NCBI GenBank assembly: GCA_025765615.1 | Contig: JAIVFJ010000263.1 | Coordinates: forward strand, 20,801-84,800 | Length of the DNA: 64,000 nucleotides | Direction: 5' to 3' | DNA from: Zopfochytrium polystomum | Taxonomy: Eukaryota > Chytridiomycota > Chytridiomycetes > Chytridiales > Chytridiaceae | Part shown: positions 58,016 through 64,000 of the stretch, one piece after another | Numbering within the stretch: position 1 is the first letter of the stretch | Layout: each line of letters starts with the position of its first letter | Program-made: the position numbers and the translations under genes | Notes under the pieces: model-generated | The model's database searches: none | Told to the model about the DNA's origin: nothing | The model's input: only the letters and a program-made list of their open reading frames with translations

Positions 58016-58910
58016 CGCTCACCCTGCCTACGTCGTGCACGCCTATGCATACGATTCCGACTTCATCGCCTTCGCACTTGCCCTCGCAGATGCCGTGAGG
58101 ACTGCCTCCATCAAGTGCCATATCGCACAACACGACCCGCCTCTTCAGTGCAGGAGTGCGATTCATCGCACAAACCGCTGTTGACTTGCGTCACGAAGTT
58201 AGTGCAGCTCGTTCCTCCGCTTCAAGTTGCATTGTCACCCTAAACCTGCATTGTCGTCCAAAGCAGAGCAAGAGATGGCTCTCTCTCTCTCTCTCTCTCT
58301 CTGCACTCTGCATATGGCGTTCAACAGTTTGTGCGATTTTCACATATCAATTTGGCTTTGCGACAGCACATTATTAAATCTCTTCATGAACGGACTTGCT
58401 GCCGTGTACAATATTCCTTCATGGACGGACTTGACGTTCTGCTGCAGACCGGGACTGAGCGCTCAGGCCAAATGTTTCTTCACTACTTGGGCGGAGCATG
58501 TGTGAGCACTAATCAGTGCGGTTGAGAGCGTCGGTTTCTGTGCGGAGGCCAGTTTCCAATTAAAGCTGCGTGAACAACGGGAAAGGAGAGGGAGATCGTA
58601 CCAGTAATTTCTTTGGTTCTTTTAGTAGAGGAGCGAGGAAAGGGTTACGTGAACAACGGAGCACGCACGAGCATGAAGTGTGCAGAGGACAGGAACGGTG
58701 GCCAAAAAAAAAAAAAAAAAAGAAAGAGAAAAGAAAAAAACAATCGTATTCGAGGTATCACACGAAGAGTGGGCAGTACGCAAGAGGCGGCAAATAAGGA
58801 GAGGTACGCAGCCGCTCGCTATCGCGCCCCTTTCCTGCCCCTTTCCGTGTCGCCTCACATTCGAAGTTCTGTCCCTTTACTCTCTCTCGCCCCAACAACA
58901 ACCTTGCACA
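58016..58910. other. intergenic with low-complexity tracts
   Basis: Contains a CT microsatellite (58279-58301) and an A-rich run (58704-58740). A protein-like stretch to 58184 (AYVVHAYAYDSDFIAFALAL) is open but unassigned. No gene I can support. Confidence 0.4.
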
Positions 58911-59909
58911 TCAAATGGACGACTTGAAGTCCTGAGGCAGTTTTGACGCCGCACCCGTGTCCAGGTACCAAATCGCACCATTTGCTGGTTTGACTGTTCA
59001 AAGAATAAGGTTGCGCAAATTAGCAAGTCGCAACAGGTCGTTTGTTGTTTCCATGCTCAATGACAGGGCTGCGTTGGAACAACATCTCCAACCCCCACGC
59101 AAAAAGGACGACACACGCGCACACATAGGAGAGATATGGCACACGCCAATTGAGGGCCCTCAATATTGCACAAAGAAAGAAAGGGAAACCGAGAGAGACT
59201 CACCTAGGCGCGCGGGAAGCGGCTTGTTGTCCTCGAGAATCTCGACGAGGACGTCCGCCTTGTTGTCTCCCGTGGTGACAAAGACGACGCTCCTCGCTGC
59301 ATTGAGGACGGGGAACGTGAGCGTGATGCGGGTGGGAGGCGGCTTGGGGCTGTCAGTGATGGGCGCGACCCACACCGAGTCCTCCTGGAGGAGAGGGTGG
59401 TCCGGGAAGAGCGAGCACGTGTGGCCGTCAGGGCCGATTCCGAGGAGGATCAAGTCAAAGACGGGCGGGTGGCGGCCGGCGTCGGGGGCCGCGGGGTCGC
59501 CGCCAAAGACGGCGGCGAGCTGACGCGCGTACTGCGCGGCGCAGGAGGCCGGGTCCTTTACGGCGAGCACCGGGTCCAGCGGGTGCAGGTTCGCGGCGGG
59601 CGGGGCGCGGGCGGCGGGCAGCTTGTCGAGCAGAGTCTGCTTCACCAGGCGGAAGTTGGAGTCCTTGTGGTCGAGCGGCACGCACCGCTCGTCGGCGAGG
59701 AAGACGTGCCAGCGGGCAAAGTCGACGGTCGGGTTCTTTGCTAGCACGGCGGCGAGCGTCTCTGGCAGCGAGCCGCCTGAGATGGCGACGGTGAAGGTGC
59801 CGCGGGCGGCGATTGCGGCGGCCGACAGCGACGCGACGAGCGTGTCGAGGGCGGCCGAGACGGCCGGCACGGACGGCAGGACGTGGATGGTCGGCGCCGT
59901 GGAGGACAT
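58911..59909 (-). CDS. 6-phosphogluconolactonase
   Basis: Hydrolyses 6-phosphogluconolactone in the oxidative pentose phosphate pathway, in the cytosol. Exons 59909-59204 and 58993-58911 join in frame (intron 210 nt, GTGAGT donor, AACAG end) to 262 residues, the usual size. Motifs are FTVAISGGSLPETLA, WHVFLADERCVPLDHKDSN, LLGIGPDGHTCSLFPDH and a C-terminal PLPARL joined to VKPANGAIWYLDTGAA. The ATG at 59909 (MSSTAPTIHVLPS) is chosen. The open frame runs about 100 codons further upstream, but those encode TTGA/GGT-repeat-derived Gln, Asn and His runs, so they are 5' UTR. Coding GC content is higher than in the flanking repeats. Confidence 0.95.
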
Positions 59910-60125
59910 TGATTGATTGACTGATTGATAGATTGATTGATGGCTGATGATGAAGAGGTGAAGGTGGTGGTGGTGGTGGTGGTGGTGGTGGGTGGCCGAT
60001 GTAGTTGAATGACGAAGGCGGCGGGTAGATGGATGGATAGCGCGTTTGCGTTTGGAACGGCGGGGTTGTTGGCTGGTTGGTTGGTTGATTAAATGATTGA
60101 TTGATTGATTGATTGATTGATCGAC
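59910..60125. repeat. microsatellites upstream of 6-phosphogluconolactonase
   Basis: TTGA/GATT tetranucleotide runs at about 59908-59940 and 60085-60122 and a GGT run at about 59965-59991 lie in the 5' region of the gene. They may cause length variation of its leader. Confidence 0.8.
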
Positions 60126-60199
60126 GATGGTGGGTGGGGGTTGGAAGCCGATTGATTGATTGGTCCTTGTCTCGGCCCGGTCTGTCTCGGGCCCATGCA

Positions 60200-60844
60200 T
60201 CTATCCCCTTCCCTGTCCCTTCCAGTTTGGGGGCCGTCTCACATTAAATTATATTCATTGATTTCGAATGCGGAGAAGGTGCCAGCCACATCGATTGCCA
60301 CGGATTTGAAAATGGATGATCGAGGAGATAAAAAAAAAAATAATATATATATATATATAAAATAAAAAACTTTGACAAAAAAGAAGTGTGAAGGGTAGAA
60401 AAAAAAATACTTGAAGAGTGGCGGGTCTCGATGCATGCAGTTGCAGGCCATGTGAAGAGTTCCCAATGAAGCTCGGGGCTAATGCCCCAAGCCACTGACA
60501 CACAGACAGACAAAGAAGGACAGAAAGGGAGACAACTCATTGATTCTAAGATAGACAAAAACCTGTTGACTTTGTAAAACCATACCCTGAAATAGCACTT
60601 CAGTTGGCTCTGCCCCCACTGACCCCAAGGGAGGGGGGCTGCAGTCTCCTTTGGGTTGGTGGCAAATCTTCAGAGTAGAGGAAAAGCTGATGCACACTTA
60701 GATCCTTCATAAGAACAACATATTTTTCAGTGTATTAATCACAACACAAAAGAGAGTGAGAGAGAGTGAGTGCGCCAACCCCACCCCCCCCAGTCAACCA
60801 AGGATTGAGAGACCAAAAGAGGGACAGACAGGCAGACATGATAG
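60200..60844. other. intergenic, AT-rich tract, no gene
   Basis: A-run and TA repeat at 60331-60367. The rest shows nothing I can support. Confidence 0.45.
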
Positions 60845-61229
60845 TGTAAACAGTCTACTCTGAGTGAGTGAGTGGAAGGAGTGAATGAAGTGGAGATGTG
60901 TGTTTGTGGGTGGTCCTTCTCCCCAACTTGGAGAGAAAGAGAAAAAAACTCTCTTATGAATTATTGATACATGATGATGATGTACACGCTATAATAGTTG
61001 CTAGGCAAGTGTGACTGGCACAGTGTAAAAACCTCTCCTACATGAGCAGAGGAGGAGGAAAACTGTTAACACCAGGTTTCCGTTCCACTTAATACTTGGT
61101 GTATTTGTCAACAGCGCAAGCCAGCACCTGGGTTTGCATTGTGATGGCTCGCTCTCCCATGTGCATCATGAGAATGATAACTGACAGTCACAATAGGTTT
61201 GGGTCTGTCTTGTGCCTCTTGTTGCTAAC
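60845..61229 (+). repeat. dispersed repeat E, complete copy
   Basis: About 385 bp starting TGTAAACAGTCTACTCTGAG. It covers both pieces found at 52412-52539 (same orientation) and 51221-51500 (inverted). Confidence 0.75.
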
Positions 61230-62380
61230 TGTCACCACCTCCCTGCCCGCCCCCTTGGCGGGGACTTGAGCACCGACGCCCGACACAACCAGCGCTGTAT
61301 GCACCACTTTGCTGTCCCACCGTGCTGGGCGCCGCGTGGTGCGGCTCGAGGCCTGCGGCCTGCGGCAGATGCGGGGGTGGCGGCGGGCAGCGATGATGCG
61401 GCGGCTATGGGGTGCGAAGGAAGAGGAGGACAGGGCAGGGAAGAAGCCTGATTCACATGGGCATGTAGGAAACTCTGAACCCTCGCAAACACTTTGACCT
61501 ATGCAAAACACAAGGAGGCAAACGCTGCAGACATGCAGACTGGCAGACAGACAAAATCTGCAGCATCCTCACGTGCAGAGGCACAAACAAAAAAAATTTG
61601 GGATTCAGAGAGGCAGAATCAGCCAGGCAGACAGACAGTGAGGAATTGGAGAGAGGTCCGCCATAAATGGAGTGACCAATAAGTGGTGTCCAACTTTGGA
61701 GGTCAATTGAACTGCGTAGAGAAGTGTAGGGAGCTGCGTAAAATCTTGTTCGAAAGAGGAGATTCAGAGCTTTCAATTGCACTACTGCAAACTCCGATTG
61801 AGCGGTGGAGTCAGCTGGGAGAGGGTACGAAATTTCCCCTATGAGATCTCCTCTTCACCTTCGGGGGCTCACCTATAGTCTAGTGGCACAAGGGACAAGA
61901 CAAGTCTTTAAGTTGGGAAGCTCCTGGTTATTAGCAGTATGGCATCTGCCAGTATCACAGAGACAGAGCTCAATGTGAGAACCAACCAGGTAGGGGAAGG
62001 AAGAGCAAGGAAAGGGAATGAAACCTCACCCCAGCTTGGCATACAACACACTGGCCTGGGGAAATCAAACCTCTACTAGCTTGGTCTGGTAGCACTGGCC
62101 TTAGAGGACTCCATCCCCAGCTTGGTCTGGTAGCACTGGCCTAGGGAGAAACACCAAAGAGGAAAGAAAAGGATTGGTTGTTACCTAGGTAGGATTTATT
62201 GAGAGAGAGTAGATATATATAGAACAAAGGAGGAGAGAGAGGGAGTATTTATAGGAAAGCGGAGGAGAGAAAGAAGAGAGGGAGGAAGAAAGAAAGAAAA
62301 GAGAAAAAGGGAAAAGACATAACAAAAGGAAAAAATGAAAGAAAGAACAATTTGGAAGGATGAATCACTCTTTCAGCCAC
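61230..62380. other. mixed non-coding sequence
   Basis: A GC-rich block (61240-61460), a CAGGCAGACAGACA-type stretch (61500-61640) and purine-rich tracts (62160-62350). No convincing gene or RNA. Confidence 0.4.
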
Positions 62381-62439
62381 ACTCCCCCTCCACCCAGTGT
62401 CTCTCCTGCCTCCAAATTTGGGGTGAACATAATTTGAGG

Positions 62440-62748
62440 CTTTGAGGCCACATCAGTGCAGGGACAGTGGATTGAAAGGTGGAAAAATGAGAGAAAAGGA
62501 AAAGGAGTAAAAATAAGAATGAATAGGATGAATAGAGGGTGTGCCCCTTGTGCTTAGGCCCATTCAGTACAAGGAACACAGGATGCTCTTTTATAGTGAT
62601 AAACACTAGAGCCTGTGAGGGATGTGATGAATGGTAATAAAAAAATAAATATAGGGGGCCAATAAAATGACATAGTCACAACTGGGGAAGAGCTTTTAGG
62701 GAGACCCAGCTAAGACCATGATCAGTGAGATTAGGAATCTCACACCCC
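62440..62748 (-). repeat. dispersed repeat C, LTR-like, second copy
   Basis: On the minus strand it begins TGTGAGATTCCTAATCTCAC at 62748 and matches 13014-12700. It has a TATAAAAGAG box at about 62599-62590. It abuts the copia leader at 62750-63047. A G-rich polypurine stretch followed by TGTGGCTGAAAG lies at about 62395-62370 and may mark another LTR start. Confidence 0.65.
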
Positions 62749-62749
62749 A

Positions 62750-63047
62750 ACAAGAAGGTTTCTAAAGGGCTGATTTGTTGGTGATTGCGCCTGGCGTGTC
62801 AGAAGGGCACCAACAGACTTGAGTCGGCGTGGAGCGATAAAGCTTGTTTAGAGCGTGAGCCCTTCTCTTGTTAAGAGCGAAGCGCCCTTTGTTGTCAAAG
62901 TAGATGGAGAGCCGATGCTCTCAGACAGATTGGTCTTGTTTAGAGTGCAGAGCACACCCTTTTCTTGTAAGAGCGAAGCGCCCTATACGAACGAGGTATC
63001 GACCTGAGGTAGAACTTGAAGAGCTTCGCAGGTCAAGGTAGAGGGTA
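62750..63047 (-). promoter_or_regulatory. copia F leader with repeated motif and hairpin
   Basis: Minus-strand sequence just after LTR F. It has the same motif pair as copia A: CAAGAAAAGGG/CTCTAAACAAG with second halves at 62945-62935 and 62853-62843. The hairpin between them is GAGAGC, loop ATCG, GCTCTC (62922-62907). The stem differs from that of copia A by one compensated pair. The gag is missing, because repeat C follows. Confidence 0.65.
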
Positions 63048-63564
63048 TGTTGACTCAGATAAGAATAATGGTTTTTGTTTGTTGTATTCGAGGGTAGAGA
63101 GAGAGCAGGCAGATGTGATCAGGATCTGGGATGATGCTTCTCTGGAGCTGCTGGGGCTCCCCCTTTTATACTGCAGGTGGGCTCAGGAATCAGACTTTGG
63201 TGATAGTCTTTTAGCTCTGAGAGATAGAGTTTAGACTTTGAGGAGTCAGGAGGCAGGCATGACATCATTGTTGCATCACGCTGATTTGGCCAGAACTTCC
63301 ATGGAGTTATGTGTGCAAAGAAGTAAGTCAGGCTCCCTGTCAAGCTCCTGTAATCATTCCTATCAAATTGTAAGAGTGAAGCACACTGATGTGGTCTACC
63401 CAGACTGGGGATTGAAACCACCTCTAAGCACTCGTACAGTGTCAGAGATTGAGAAAGTGTAGATGACACTGGGATCAGTCCTTATGCCATCTTAACTTAT
63501 CGTTACTCTTCAAGACAGGTCAGAGGATCTTAAAAGGTGTAGGTAATGTGTGCAAACTCCAACA
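63048..63564 (-). repeat. LTR F (copia)
   Basis: 517 bp on the minus strand from TGTTGGAG (63564) to GTCAACA (63048), with a TATAAAAG box at 63170-63163. A polypurine tract ATTGAGGGGGAG (63576-63565) lies just before it. Confidence 0.82.
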
Positions 63565-63665
63565 CTCCCCCTCAATTTGAGAGGTATTGATTGCTCAGGT
63601 ACGCGAGAAAATTGCCTGCATATGCAGTACCAACCTCGTAGCTGGAGTTGAACCAGCGCAATATC

Positions 63666-64000
63666 TCATGACGAATATACCAGAAAACCTGCAAAAAACA
63701 CTGATATATCGCTGGACTGTGAGCACGGAACAATTAAAAGTGTGTAGGGCTGTGTTGAAGCGGTTAGAAGAATACTGTTCCCTGTGAGATCAGCGTAGCT
63801 TGCTAGCCCCAGAAGTGACATGAGCTTTGAATGTCTCGTTGCCGGAAGTGGTTTGGTGAGAATATCTGCCACCATTAGATCCGTTGGACAATATCGCAGC
63901 TCAATATGCTTCTTCTCCAAATGGTCCCTCATGAACTCGAGACGAACATCAATATGCTTAGTATTCCCATGATGAATAGGGTTTTAGCTATAGCAATAGT
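63666..64000 (-). pseudogene. copia F pol end (RNase H)
   Basis: The minus strand encodes NPIHHGNTKHIDVRLEF, MRDHLEKKHIELRYCPTDLM and VADILTKPLPATRHSKLMSL, the end of copia RNase H. It is close to the same region of copia A. A one-base loss near 63983 (the A run of TIAIAK) shifts the frame upstream. The rest lies outside the window. Confidence 0.85.

Noticed and set aside
59397..59916. Plus-strand Gly/Val/Arg-rich open stretches
   Set aside because: Shadows of the GC-rich 6-phosphogluconolactonase exon.
59968..59991. His-rich metal-binding tract at the N-terminus of 6-phosphogluconolactonase
   Set aside because: The polyhistidine comes from the GGT microsatellite upstream of the proper ATG at 59909 and is most likely untranslated.
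1..64000. CRISPR array, integron or other prokaryotic defence system
   Set aside because: No regularly spaced identical repeats with unique spacers. Introns, LTR elements and gene families are eukaryotic.

Overview
The window is a repeat-rich nuclear segment of a eukaryote, most probably a fungus and possibly an early-diverging lineage. The phylum cannot be fixed from the sequence alone. The reasons are short GT-AG introns (43-210 nt), Ty1/copia elements and chromodomain Ty3/gypsy elements of fungal style, a fungal Munc13 (Ync13-like) homologue, a COMPASS Spp1/CFP1-like protein, a Mgm1/OPA1 dynamin, ornithine decarboxylase and a compact 6-phosphogluconolactonase. There is no bacterial-style operon organisation.

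Layout. 1-11.8 kb is a nested set of LTR elements. A degenerate copia element (family A, long LTRs) carries a solo LTR of its own family with a perfect 5-bp target duplication. It sits in the gag of an element with short LTR B, which itself sits in the gag of a second LTR-B element. 11.8-13.0 kb is a Pif1/Helitron-type helicase remnant plus a dispersed repeat. 13.5-25.0 kb is a host gene island: Spp1/CFP1-like PHD protein (-), carnitine acetyltransferase pseudogene (+, catalytic middle missing), Munc13-like gene (-), and an unrecognised 511-aa protein (+) whose start codon lies only about 60 bp from that of the Munc13 gene. 25-32.7 kb holds decayed unidentified coding fragments, a solo LTR A and copia remnants. 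32.8-35.6 kb is the Mgm1/OPA1 gene, whose four exons can be placed exactly. 35.6-38.6 kb is gene-poor with tRNA-derived SINE-like pieces. 38.6-44.8 kb is a degenerate copia element (-) abutted by a 5'-truncated LINE (+). 46.0-49.2 kb carries ornithine decarboxylase (+) and a membrane J-domain protein (-). 49.4-57.3 kb holds two chromovirus copies. One is shattered. The other is 3.0 kb long with LTRs that read as identical and a perfect target duplication, but it lacks reverse transcriptase, RNase H and the integrase core. 57.3-58.0 kb is a Helitron helicase end, followed by 6-phosphogluconolactonase (-, 58.9-59.9 kb), more repeats, and at the right edge a copia copy in the unusual order pol end - LTR - leader.

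The host genes are ordinary housekeeping functions (chromatin methylation, membrane traffic/cytokinesis, mitochondrial fusion, polyamine synthesis, pentose phosphate pathway, chaperoning) with no evident shared pathway. The most unusual signals lie in the mobile elements. One is a copia leader module with a duplicated motif and a hairpin that is preserved by a compensatory base change. Another is a young, RT-less chromovirus that must have been moved in trans. A third is a long LTR whose U3 is built from two variable tandem arrays in front of a TATA box.
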